Origin: Flavobacteriales bacterium UBA3442
Lineage (GTDB): Bacteria > Bacteroidota > Bacteroidia > Flavobacteriales > Schleiferiaceae
Direction: 5' to 3'
Assembly: GCA_002378565.1 (NCBI GenBank)
Contig: DFSH01000074.1
Location: forward strand, 497 to 6,268
DNA length: 5,772 nucleotides
In this document: in pieces, positions 1-5,772 of the stretch
Position numbering within the stretch: the first letter of the stretch is position 1
Layout of the letters: the number at the start of each line of letters is the position of its first letter
Made by a program: the position numbers and the translations under genes
The notes under the pieces: model-generated
What the model saw: only the letters and a program-made list of their open reading frames with translations
Database searches by the model: none
What the model was told of the DNA's origin: nothing

Positions 1-2
1 AT

Positions 3-1370
3 GGTGCCTCAAGGGCCCTATGTCAACCCACGATCCAAGCCCTGAAAGCTGCCGGTCTGAGCGAAGAACAGTGCAGTATTCTTAAGGGAAGAGAAGCCCG
101 TGGCGTCAAAGGATGGACCTCTTTTCCGGGTGAAGACGCTGGCCTCTATGCCCGCACGATTGATGTCGATGCCCGAGATGCAGAAGGCCTGCATAAGCTG
201 AGACAGGCTGGGGCTGACCTTGGCAAGTTATTGGCTTCAGACAAAGTAGATCACATTCACGTAGACGCTGGCAAAGGGGGCGATACCGTCGCTGAAGGCG
301 TTGCCTTGAATAGCTACCGCTACACGGATTTGCTTGGCAAAAAAGCCAGCGAAGCATGGACGCTCAAAGGCATCCAGGTGGCTCATGGGTCCAAGGACCA
401 AGCAGACCTGTCAAAGGCTGTGCATATCACCAGGGATTTGGTCAATGCACCTGTGTGGAGTTTGACCGCCATGGACCTTGCAGATCAGGCAGAGAAACTG
501 GGCAAAGACCATGGCTTCCAAGTCACCGTGCTAGGCAAATCTCAAATTGAGTCCTTGAAGATGGGCGGCTTGCTTGCTGTGAACAAAGGCAGCATCGACC
601 CACCAAGGTTTATAATTCTTGAGCACAAACCCGAAAACGCAAGCAACGACAAGCCCATTGTTTTGGTAGGCAAAGGCGTGGTGTATGACACCGGCGGCCT
701 CAGCCTCAAACCAAGCCCCTACATGGAAGACATGAAATGTGACATGGGCGGTTCGGCAGCTGTGATTGGTGCCTTTTGCGCCATGGCCTCACAGGGCTTG
801 AACAAACACGTGATTGGCTTGATTCCAGCCACGGATAACCGACCTGGCGGCAATGCCGTCACACCTGGTGATGTAATTACCATGATGAGCGGGCACACGG
901 TTGAAGTCCTGAACACGGACGCAGAGGGACGTCTCATCCTTGCCGATGCCTTGCATTACGCGAAGAAATACCAGCCAAGTTTGGTCATGGATCTGGCCAC
1001 CTTGACCGGTGCTGCAGCTAGAGCCATTGGGCGACAGGCTTCAGTTGCTATGGGAACCGCCTCCGACACAATCATGACAGATTTGGTTACCAGTGGTTTT
1101 GACTGCCATGAACGTGTGGTGATATTCCCTTTCTGGGATGATTACGCTGATTTGATCAAAAGCGAGATTGCTGACATGAAGAACATTGGTGGCGCTGAAG
1201 CTGGCGCTGTCACAGCAGGCAAGTTTCTTGAGCATTACACCGACTACCCCTATGTGCACATTGACATTGCTGGACCCGCCTTTTTGGATGCGCCCTGGTG
1301 CTACTTTGGCAAAGGTGCGACAGGAGTTGGCGTGCGTCTTTTGATGGCCTTCCTTAACAGACAAGACTGA
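3..1370 (+). CDS. M17 leucyl aminopeptidase, 5'-partial
   Basis: Cytosolic dinuclear-metal exopeptidase of the PepA/LAP family (M17), which removes N-terminal residues from peptides in protein turnover. The frame is open from base 3 to the TGA at 1368-1370, giving 455 residues in the window. The family is usually about 450-500 residues, so only a short N-terminus is missing. A TTG at 231 could be taken as a start, but the upstream codons are open and read like the family's N-terminal domain, so 231 is not the real start. By in-window residue number, the catalytic half holds the metal-binding and catalytic set: Lys224 and Asp229 in VGKGVVYDTGG, Lys236 in SLKP, Asp247 in MKCDMGG, and Asp306, Glu308 and Arg310 in the signature NTDAEGRL. 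These match the bovine LAP/PepA ligands and catalytic Lys and Arg. No key residue is missing. No signal peptide can be judged because the start is outside the window. pdxA follows after 6 bases, which suggests co-transcription. The exact peptide preference cannot be read from sequence. Confidence 0.95.
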   Translation, partial: GASRALCQPTIQALKAAGLSEEQCSILKGREARGVKGWTSFPGEDAGLYARTIDVDARDAEGLHKLRQAGADLGKLLASDKVDHIHVDAGKGGDTVAEGVALNSYRYTDLLGKKASEAWTLKGIQVAHGSKDQADLSKAVHITRDLVNAPVWSLTAMDLADQAEKLGKDHGFQVTVLGKSQIESLKMGGLLAVNKGSIDPPRFIILEHKPENASNDKPIVLVGKGVVYDTGGLSLKPSPYMEDMKCDMGGSAAVIGAFCAMASQGLNKHVIGLIPATDNRPGGNAVTPGDVITMMSGHTVEVLNTDAEGRLILADALHYAKKYQPSLVMDLATLTGAAARAIGRQASVAMGTASDTIMTDLVTSGFDCHERVVIFPFWDDYADLIKSEIADMKNIGGAEAGAVTAGKFLEHYTDYPYVHIDIAGPAFLDAPWCYFGKGATGVGVRLLMAFLNRQD

Positions 1371-1376
1371 GCTGCA

Positions 1377-2363
1377 ATGCAAGCAGTTGTCATTGGCATC
1401 AGTTGTGGCGACCTCAACGGCATAGGCCTTGAAGTCACGCTGAAAGCCTTGCAAAAAAAGTCAGCAGCCCTTGAATCCGGTCAGCTTGAGATTCGCCTGT
1501 ACTGCCGGGAAGATGTATTGTTTGCCTACCATGCTTTGATGCCCGATTTCCCTCCAGTGGGGGAAGCCATTCAGGCCATCAACCCATGGCAAGATCGCGC
1601 CATCAACCTGCAGCCGGGCGCCCTCCGCCCTGAAATAGGCCAGGCAGCCCTGGACAGCTTTTCCATGGCATGTGATGACTTGGAAAGCGGACGCATTCAC
1701 GCCTTGGTGACAGCTCCCTTGCACAAGGCAAACTTGCCTGCGCAGGATGGCCAGCCCTTCAGTGGCCACACCGGCTACTTGTCTCAACGATTCCACGGCA
1801 AGGCCTTGATGGTCCTGTCAGCTGGCACAACCCGCGTGGCCCTAGCCACTGAACATGTGCCAATCAAGGAATTGAATGCACTGCTGGGGCCTGAGTTGCT
1901 CACAGAGAAGTTGCATGCCTTTCATCAGGCACTCCAGATCGACTTTGGCATCAGTAATCCCTCGATTTCCGTGCTTGGCTTGGACCCTCATGCTGGTGAT
2001 CACGGCGCCATTGGCGAAGCTGACAAAGCATGGGTCAAGCCCGTGATTCAACGACTGCAAGATGGTGGCATGTCCATCTCTGGACCGCAGCCCGCTGATG
2101 GGTTTTTTGGTCGCAAAGGGCATGAAACCGTGGATGGCGTCATGGCCATGTACCATGACCAAGGGCTGATCCCCTTCAAGCTGCTTCACTTTGGCCAAGG
2201 GGTAAACAGCAGCCACGGGCTTTCCCATGTCAGAACCAGCCCTGATCACGGGGTTGCATTTGACATCGCAGGCGAAGGCAAGGCCGACGCCGGAAGCATG
2301 CTAGCAGCCATTGATGCAGCCATTGCCATGGTGCAGCAGCGCAAATTTTTCCATGGCCAATGA
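1377..2363 (+). CDS. pdxA: 4-hydroxythreonine-4-phosphate dehydrogenase PdxA
   Basis: NAD-dependent oxidation of 4-phosphohydroxy-L-threonine to the aminoketone used by PdxJ in pyridoxal 5'-phosphate synthesis (DXP-dependent route); cytoplasmic homodimer. The 328 residues are the usual family length. The N-terminal glycine motif reads GISCGDLNGIGLE (residues 7-19). The three metal-binding histidines known from E. coli PdxA have counterparts at His160 (in ATEHVPIKEL), His205 (in LDPHAGDHG) and His260 (in MYHDQGLIPFK). The substrate-binding His-Thr pair is His131-Thr132 in FSGHTGYL. The C-terminal NAD region VRTSPDHGVAFDIAGEGKADAGS is intact. Some usually conserved positions differ: GHTG where GHTE is common, and LDPHAG where LNPHAG is common. 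The ATG at 1377 puts the glycine motif at the expected distance from the N-terminus; no clear Shine-Dalgarno sequence precedes it, as is normal in Bacteroidota. It begins 6 bases after the aminopeptidase stop, so it probably shares that transcript. Confidence 0.96.
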   Translation: MQAVVIGISCGDLNGIGLEVTLKALQKKSAALESGQLEIRLYCREDVLFAYHALMPDFPPVGEAIQAINPWQDRAINLQPGALRPEIGQAALDSFSMACDDLESGRIHALVTAPLHKANLPAQDGQPFSGHTGYLSQRFHGKALMVLSAGTTRVALATEHVPIKELNALLGPELLTEKLHAFHQALQIDFGISNPSISVLGLDPHAGDHGAIGEADKAWVKPVIQRLQDGGMSISGPQPADGFFGRKGHETVDGVMAMYHDQGLIPFKLLHFGQGVNSSHGLSHVRTSPDHGVAFDIAGEGKADAGSMLAAIDAAIAMVQQRKFFHGQ

Positions 2364-2388
2364 TGCCACGTATAAGGGGATAATGGCG

Positions 2389-2396
2389 TATATTTG
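2389..2396 (+). promoter_or_regulatory. Candidate Bacteroidota -7 promoter box upstream of yceD-rpmF
   Basis: TATATTTG fits the Bacteroidota housekeeping -7 consensus TAnnTTTG at every fixed position and lies in the gap after the pdxA stop. A transcript starting about 5-8 bases downstream would begin near 2402, just before the GTG at 2418. No TTG -33 box occurs at the expected spacing (about 2365-2370), so the promoter is incomplete as read. The gap also holds GGATAATGG (2378-2386), which resembles a -10 box of other phyla. This is a sequence match only. Confidence 0.45.
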
Positions 2397-2417
2397 CCGC
2401 CCCAAAGCAAACTGATT

Positions 2418-2882
2418 GTGAGAAAGCGCGAAACGGTCCTGACCTTCTCTGGTCTCTCTCTCGGTGAGCATGCTCTGGATTATCATCTCGATGATGCGTT
2501 CTTTGCTTCCTATGAAAACCCGGACCTTGAGGGGCTTCACTGCCCGGTCAAGATTTCAGGCTCGCTGCGTAAGGCCAACAACATGTTGACGTTGAACCTT
2601 GCATTTGATGGACTGTTGGATTGCCAATGCGATATCAGCAACGAGCCCATGTCTCTACCGCTAACAAATGCCTACCAGGTGATTGTTCGTTTTGGCAATG
2701 CCTTTGACGATAGCAATCCGGATCTCATCATTCTCCCCTTTGGAGAGATTGAAGTGGACTTGAGCCAGCTGTTCTACGAACTGGTGGCCCTTTCCATCCC
2801 CATGAGAAAGGTCAGACCTGACCTGGTTTCAGACGAAGACGAAGACGATTCATTGGATGACACAACGTATTTGAGCAATTGA
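2418..2882 (+). CDS. yceD: DUF177/YceD family protein
   Basis: Small cytoplasmic protein of the DUF177 (YceD) family, found next to rpmF in most bacteria and linked in the literature to ribosome or 23S rRNA metabolism; its exact activity is unsettled. Starting at GTG 2418 gives 154 residues; starting at TTG 2394 gives 162. I prefer GTG because the TTG lies inside a -7 promoter match (2389-2396) and because the family core begins directly after it (TFSGLSLGEHALDYHLDDAFF). Family features are the N-terminal FSGL-LG-H pattern, the mid-protein beta region LTLNLAFDGLLDCQCDISNEP with a Cys-x-Cys, and the late FGEIEVDLSQLFYELVALSIPM helix. The C-terminus is a run of acidic residues (DEDEDDSLDD) ending TTYLSN, and it seems shorter than flavobacterial relatives, which as I recall end in a DPRWxxL-like segment. 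rpmF starts 16 bases after the stop, so the two genes are very likely co-transcribed. Confidence 0.88.
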   Translation: MRKRETVLTFSGLSLGEHALDYHLDDAFFASYENPDLEGLHCPVKISGSLRKANNMLTLNLAFDGLLDCQCDISNEPMSLPLTNAYQVIVRFGNAFDDSNPDLIILPFGEIEVDLSQLFYELVALSIPMRKVRPDLVSDEDEDDSLDDTTYLSN

Positions 2883-2898
2883 ATTAAAGTAGACTACC

Positions 2899-3096
2899 AT
2901 GGCACATCCTAAAAGACGCCAATCCACGACACGCCGCGACAAGCGACGCACCCATTACAAGGCTGAAATGCCCCAATTGGCTATTTGCAAAACCACGGGC
3001 GAAGCCCATTTGATGCACCGCGCACACTGGTTTGAAGGCAAGATGTATTACAAGGGCAAGGTGGTGATTGACAGCACGGAGGAAGCTCAGGCATAA
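2899..3096 (+). CDS. rpmF: 50S ribosomal protein L32
   Basis: Protein of the large ribosomal subunit that helps shape the region around the peptide exit side and domain junctions of 23S rRNA. The 65 residues begin with the hallmark [19 protein letters not shown], followed by [21 protein letters not shown] and a basic, Tyr-rich end ([12 protein letters not shown]). This is the form without zinc: only one Cys remains where zinc-binding L32 proteins have two CxxC pairs, as is usual for Bacteroidota. The ATG at 2899 is the only sensible start; the 16-base spacer before it is A-rich (AATTAAAGTAGA) with no AGGAGG. It follows yceD closely and is followed by a strong terminator at 3142-3177, so yceD-rpmF looks like a two-gene unit. 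Confidence 0.97.
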   Translation: MAHPKRRQSTTRRDKRRTHYKAEMPQLAICKTTGEAHLMHRAHWFEGKMYYKGKVVIDSTEEAQA

Positions 3097-3141
3097 TCCA
3101 TTTTTATTGATTTTATGGCCGCTTTAGGTCATTTTTGCGCT

Positions 3142-3177
3142 AATCCGAGGCTTTTTGCCTCGGATTTCGTGTTTTTA
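3142..3177 (+). terminator. Intrinsic terminator after rpmF
   Basis: AATCCGAGGC (3142-3151) pairs perfectly with GCCTCGGATT (3157-3166), a 10-bp stem with a TTTTT loop (3152-3156). It is followed by TCGTGTTTTT (3168-3177), a T-rich but interrupted tail. It lies 45 bases after the rpmF stop and 31 bases before the first accB-like ATG. It should end the yceD-rpmF transcript and separate it from accBC. The stem would also form in the opposite strand's RNA, but no gene converges here. Confidence 0.85.
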
Positions 3178-3181
3178 ATCG

Positions 3182-3189
3182 CACCTTTG
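3182..3189 (+). promoter_or_regulatory. Weak candidate -7 box for accB-accC-plsC
   Basis: CACCTTTG differs from the Bacteroidota TAnnTTTG box by one fixed base (C for the first T). It ends 19 bases before the ATG at 3209, much like the distance from the yceD box to its GTG (21 bases). The nearest upstream TTG (3155-3157) is about 24 bases away and sits inside the terminator, so the -33 side is poor. It is listed because the terminator just upstream implies that accBC needs its own promoter somewhere in this gap. Confidence 0.25.
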
Positions 3190-3208
3190 CTGGCTAAACA
3201 ACTACGGA

Positions 3209-3281
3209 ATGAACCTAGAAAGAACTGCAATCCTTCATTAAATTTGTCTCTAAATCTGGCATCTCAGAGGTCGCCCTTGAA
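3209..3281 (+). other. Out-of-frame 5' end of accB (apparent one-base insertion)
   Basis: In the accB frame, codons 3219-3281 read [21 protein letters not shown], directly continuous with MDDFKV at 3282. This is the conserved N-terminus of Bacteroidota AccB, which typically begins M-x-L-K-E-I/L and runs into IKFVxxSGxxEVxLEMDDFK. The matching start ATG AAC CTA (M-N-L) is at 3209-3217 but in another frame: one surplus base in CTAGAAAG separates it from AAA GAA CTG. In the accB frame a TAG (3216-3218) lies directly upstream, and no ATG, GTG or TTG occurs before 3282. As written, the ATG at 3209 encodes only [10 protein letters not shown] before a TAA (3239-3241). Removing one base would give a 154-residue AccB, the normal family length. 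A sequence error, a real mutation or a shortened start cannot be told apart from this window. Confidence 0.85.
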
Positions 3282-3674
3282 ATGGATGACTTCAAAGTCA
3301 CTGTAAAAACCGGCAAAGGAGAGGCCGTCCTGGTCCAAGCCACTGCTGCACCGGCTGCTGCACCGGCTGCTGATTTCCCTGCTGCACCTGCTGCTGATTC
3401 CCCTGCTGCACCTGCTGCGGATGAATTCGCCCACTGCATTGCAGTTAAGTCACCCATGATTGGCACCTTTTACCGTCGACCATCGCCAGATAAGGACATC
3501 TTTGTCAATGTCGGTGACGTTGTTGCAGAAGGCGATTGCGTTTGCATCATCGAGGCCATGAAGCTCTTCAATGAAATTGAAAGTGAAGTTGCTGGTAAGA
3601 TTGTCAAGGTCTTGGTTGAAGACGGCTCGCCTGTCGAGTACGACCAGCCCTTGTTTTTGGTTGACCCCTCTTAG
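3282..3674 (+). CDS. accB: Biotin carboxyl carrier protein of acetyl-CoA carboxylase (AccB)
   Basis: Carries the biotin that AccC carboxylates and that the carboxyltransferase AccA/AccD uses to make malonyl-CoA, the first committed step of fatty acid synthesis. From ATG 3282 it is 130 residues, shorter than the usual 150-160, because the conserved N-terminal 24 residues are out of frame (see 3209-3281). Layout: a short N-terminal beta segment ([11 protein letters not shown]), an Ala/Pro-rich flexible linker (about residues 19-46), then the biotinyl/lipoyl domain (about 50-129). That domain has [38 protein letters not shown] and the C-terminal [12 protein letters not shown]. The biotinylated lysine is Lys94, in EAMK (codon 3561-3563); it would be Lys118 with the N-terminus restored, close to E. 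coli Lys122. AGAGG at 3266-3270 could act as a weak Shine-Dalgarno sequence for 3282, but those bases also encode conserved residues. accC starts 9 bases after the stop. The carrier domain looks fully functional either way. Confidence 0.93.
   Translation: MDDFKVTVKTGKGEAVLVQATAAPAAAPAADFPAAPAADSPAAPAADEFAHCIAVKSPMIGTFYRRPSPDKDIFVNVGDVVAEGDCVCIIEAMKLFNEIESEVAGKIVKVLVEDGSPVEYDQPLFLVDPS
3345..3422 (+). repeat. In-frame tandem repeats coding the AccB Ala/Pro linker
   Basis: Two exact 12-base copies of GCTGCACCGGCT lie at 3345-3356 and 3357-3368. They run into a 24-base unit coding AADxPAAP at 3366-3389 and 3390-3413, whose copies differ at one base (TTC versus TCC). A partial third copy (GCT GCG GAT) follows at 3414-3422. 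All units are multiples of three bases, so copy-number change would lengthen or shorten the linker without breaking the frame. Ala/Pro linkers of variable length are typical of BCCP. Confidence 0.9.
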
Positions 3675-3683
3675 GCCATAGCT

Positions 3684-5021
3684 ATGATTAAAAAAATCTT
3701 AATCGCCAACCGCGGTGAGATTGCCATGCGCATCATTCGCACGTGTCGCGAAATGGGCATCCAAACGGTGGCAGTCTATTCTACAGCAGACAGAGACAGC
3801 CTGCATGTTCGTTTTGCAGATGAGGCAGTGTGCATTGGACCCGCAGCTTCTTCAGAAAGCTATTTGAAAATTGCAAACATCATGGCGGCCGCTGAGGTCA
3901 CCAACGCAGATGCCATCCATCCCGGTTATGGCTTCTTGGCAGAGAATGCTTATTTCTCCAAAATCTGTGCAGACAATGGCATCAAATTCATTGGCGCCAG
4001 CCCTGAGCACATTGCACGCATGGGGGATAAGGCTTCAGCAAAACAAACCATGAAAGAGGCTGGCGTTCCCTGCGTGCCTGGTTCAGATGGCTTGTTGAAG
4101 AATTTGGATGAGGCAAAGAAAATAGCAAAATCCTTTGGCTACCCAGTGATGATCAAAGCCACGGCAGGTGGCGGCGGCAAAGGCATGCGTGCTGTGTGGT
4201 CTGCCTCCGAGATCACCAAGGCCTGGGAAGATGCCCGGCAGGAAGCAAAGGCTTCCTTTGGCAATGACGCTATGTACATGGAGAAGCTCATTGAGGAGCC
4301 TCGTCACATTGAAATCCAAATCATTGGGGATTGCAACGGCAACGCTGTGCACCTGAGCGAGCGTGATTGTTCCATTCAGCGACGCCATCAAAAATTGACC
4401 GAAGAGACCCCTTCGCCTTTCATGACGGATGAACTCCGTTCTGCCATGGGCAAATCTGCTATTCTCGCAGCAGAGTACATCAAGTATGAAGGTGCCGGAA
4501 CCATTGAATTCTTGGTTGACAAGCACCGCAATTTTTACTTCATGGAAATGAACACGCGGATTCAAGTTGAGCACCCCATCACCGAAGAAGTGACAGACTA
4601 CGATCTGATCCGTGAGCAAATCAAAATGGCCAGCGGTGTTGCCCTTTCTGGTCGAAGCCATGAACCGAAGCAATGGGCTATTGAATGCCGAATCAATGCT
4701 GAAGATCCGCACAACAATTTCCGGCCAAGTCCAGGGAAAATCACGGCATTCCATGCCCCCGGCGGCCATGGTGTTCGCGTCGACACCCATGTGTACGCGG
4801 GCTATACCATTCCACCGAACTACGACTCCATGATTGCCAAGCTGATTGTGACAGGTCGCAATCGCAGCCAAGCCATTGAGCGCATGAAGCGTGCCTTGGA
4901 CGAGTTCGTGATTGAAGGCGTGAAAACCACCATCCCTTTCCATCAGCAATTGATGGTGCATTCAGATTATGTGGAGGGCAACTACACCACCAAATTCATG
5001 GAAGACTTCGAGATCAAATAG
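3684..5021 (+). CDS. accC: Biotin carboxylase subunit of acetyl-CoA carboxylase (AccC)
   Basis: ATP-grasp enzyme that uses ATP and bicarbonate to carboxylate the biotin on AccB; cytoplasmic, part of the ACC complex. The 445 residues are full length and start at ATG 3684 with the classic [20 protein letters not shown]. Domain order: N-terminal biotin carboxylase domain (about 1-115, with [10 protein letters not shown]), ATP-grasp domain (about 116-320), C-terminal domain (about 330-440, with the [11 protein letters not shown] and FRPSPGKI motifs). Visible active-site residues are Lys158, the glycine loop GGGGKGMR (162-169), Gln232 and His235 in [12 protein letters not shown], and [10 protein letters not shown] (288-297) with Glu288, Asn290, Arg292, Gln294, Val295 and Glu296, nearly the same numbering as E. 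coli AccC. Nothing is missing or altered at these sites. It lies 9 bases after accB, so the carrier and its carboxylase are co-expressed. The length and ending exclude pyruvate or propionyl-CoA carboxylase fusions; a separate acyl-CoA carboxylase alpha subunit would normally be longer. Confidence 0.97.
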   Translation: MIKKILIANRGEIAMRIIRTCREMGIQTVAVYSTADRDSLHVRFADEAVCIGPAASSESYLKIANIMAAAEVTNADAIHPGYGFLAENAYFSKICADNGIKFIGASPEHIARMGDKASAKQTMKEAGVPCVPGSDGLLKNLDEAKKIAKSFGYPVMIKATAGGGGKGMRAVWSASEITKAWEDARQEAKASFGNDAMYMEKLIEEPRHIEIQIIGDCNGNAVHLSERDCSIQRRHQKLTEETPSPFMTDELRSAMGKSAILAAEYIKYEGAGTIEFLVDKHRNFYFMEMNTRIQVEHPITEEVTDYDLIREQIKMASGVALSGRSHEPKQWAIECRINAEDPHNNFRPSPGKITAFHAPGGHGVRVDTHVYAGYTIPPNYDSMIAKLIVTGRNRSQAIERMKRALDEFVIEGVKTTIPFHQQLMVHSDYVEGNYTTKFMEDFEIK

Positions 5022-5054
5022 CCTCGAAATTTGCAAAACAATAGAGCATCAATC

Positions 5055-5772
5055 ATGGCAGATCGCACAATCACCAAGGGGTTCATTGACCCAACCTTTC
5101 AGGTGCGAAATCTGCTGCAACGCTTTCTTGGTCTACTCTACCACAGCTACTATTACATCTTGATGTTTGTGAGTATCATTGGTCTGTTTCCCTGGCTTTT
5201 CCATTACTCCAAGCACGACAAAGACTTCCCTTCCTTCTACCGCTTTGGCCGCTTGTGGTCCGCATTGATCCTTAACGGGATGGGACTGGTCAGAAAGGTG
5301 ACCTATGAAGCAGACATCCCCTGGGACAGACCCTATGTGGTGGTGGCCAACCACAGCAGCGAACTAGACATCATGGTCACCTACCGCTTGGTGAAGTCCC
5401 CCACCGTTTTCATTGGCAAGATTGAATTGACCCGCATTCCCCTTTTTGGCTTTTTCTTTAAGCGTTCAAGCATCTGTGTGGACAGAAAAAGCTTGGCAAG
5501 CGCCCGTGAAGTGATGGCCCAATCCTCAGACTGTTTGACAAGGGGCCTAAACATGTGTATCTACCCCGAGGGAGGCATTCCAAAAAACCCTGCCATGCTG
5601 CTGGGTCCCTTCAAGCGTGGGGCGTTCAAGCTAGCTATCGAACACGGTGCTGACATCCTTCCCATCACCTTTGGTGGGCATCGTCAGCATTTCCCTGACC
5701 TGCTGAAAGGCGGCAGACCAGGCGTCATTAGGGCCACGGTACACAAGCCTATTGCGACCAAAGGAATGGCCC
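5055..5772 (+). CDS. plsC: 1-acyl-sn-glycerol-3-phosphate acyltransferase PlsC, 3'-partial
   Basis: Inner-membrane enzyme that transfers an acyl chain to lysophosphatidic acid to make phosphatidic acid, the precursor of membrane phospholipids. It starts at ATG 5055 and is open to the window end, giving 239 complete codons; the C-terminus is cut off. A hydrophobic segment at about residues 27-49 (LLYHSYYYILMFVSIIGLF) is the likely membrane anchor. The acyltransferase motifs occur in order: block I NHSSELD (residues 99-105) with catalytic His100 and Asp105; block II around KIELTRIPLFGFFFKRSS; block III YPEGGIPKNP, with Pro171-Glu172-Gly173-Gly174 in the PEGGI form rather than PEGTRS; block IV ILPITF. 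A TTG at 5031 is in frame upstream, but ATG fits better. The 33-base gap after accC shows no terminator, so plsC likely shares the accBC transcript and belongs to lipid synthesis. Another glycerophospholipid acyltransferase of the same fold, such as a lipid-specific paralogue, cannot be excluded. Confidence 0.88.
   Translation, partial: MADRTITKGFIDPTFQVRNLLQRFLGLLYHSYYYILMFVSIIGLFPWLFHYSKHDKDFPSFYRFGRLWSALILNGMGLVRKVTYEADIPWDRPYVVVANHSSELDIMVTYRLVKSPTVFIGKIELTRIPLFGFFFKRSSICVDRKSLASAREVMAQSSDCLTRGLNMCIYPEGGIPKNPAMLLGPFKRGAFKLAIEHGADILPITFGGHRQHFPDLLKGGRPGVIRATVHKPIATKGMA

Noticed and set aside
1..45. ATG at the very first base as a gene start
   Set aside because: That frame stops at 43-45 (TGA) after 14 codons. 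The real gene here is in the frame beginning at base 3.
231..1370. Taking TTG 231 as the aminopeptidase start
   Set aside because: The frame is open and protein-like back to base 3, and the upstream residues fit the M17 N-terminal domain. The gene simply begins before the window.
2866..2873. CGTATTTG before rpmF as a second promoter
   Set aside because: It lacks the TA at the correct spacing from TTTG, lies inside the yceD coding end, and has no -33 partner. rpmF is best explained by co-transcription with yceD.
3209..3241. [10 protein letters not shown] as a regulatory leader peptide of accB
   Set aside because: Its first three codons match the start of the AccB family itself, and the following bases encode conserved AccB residues in the next frame. 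A displaced start is the simpler reading. It has no run of one amino acid and no attenuator hairpin after it.
3115..3306. 63-residue + strand frame spanning the rpmF-accB gap
   Set aside because: It reads through the terminator hairpin and overlaps the conserved accB N-terminus in a different frame, with no family resemblance.
3215..3466. - strand reading frame with repeated Gly-Ala-Ala residues
   Set aside because: It is the antisense of the AccB Ala/Pro linker repeats. Its low complexity comes from the + strand repeat and gives no evidence of a gene.
4083..4961. A 292-residue reading frame on the - strand
   Set aside because: It is wholly antisense to the highly conserved accC ATP-grasp and C-terminal region and has no recognisable domain. 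It is a shadow caused by accC codon use.

Overview
The window looks like a housekeeping stretch of a Bacteroidota chromosome, probably a Flavobacteriales-like marine or aquatic lineage (inference). The evidence is the gene order pdxA, DUF177/YceD, rpmF, accB, accC; a cysteine-poor L32; the PEGGI form of the PlsC motif; start sites without clear Shine-Dalgarno sequences; and a TAnnTTTG promoter box. Base composition is roughly half G+C by eye, which is high for Flavobacteriales, so the family or genus is not called. All genes are on the + strand.

Region by region: (1) 3-1370 is an M17 leucyl aminopeptidase whose first residues lie before the window. (2) 1377-2363 is pdxA, a vitamin B6 synthesis enzyme, only 6 bases after the aminopeptidase stop. 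(3) 2364-2417 is a short gap holding a Bacteroidota-type -7 promoter box. (4) 2418-2882 encodes a DUF177/YceD protein and 2899-3096 encodes ribosomal protein L32; together they form a small ribosome-related unit. (5) 3097-3208 holds a strong intrinsic terminator and a weak promoter candidate. (6) 3209-5021 is accB-accC, the biotin carrier protein and biotin carboxylase of acetyl-CoA carboxylase. (7) 5055 to the end of the window is plsC, a lysophosphatidate acyltransferase cut off by the window end.

Functionally, the right half serves membrane lipid synthesis. AccB and AccC carry out the biotin carboxylation half-reaction that leads to malonyl-CoA, and PlsC places the second acyl chain on glycerol-3-phosphate. 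The left half is general metabolism (peptide turnover, pyridoxal phosphate) and ribosome supply.

The most notable observation is at the 5' end of accB. The conserved AccB N-terminus is plainly encoded from 3219, but its natural ATG at 3209 is one base out of frame. The sequence therefore has either a one-base insertion (a true mutation or a sequence error) or a shortened AccB starting at ATG 3282. I found no new multi-gene system, phage, CRISPR array, insertion sequence or RNA gene.
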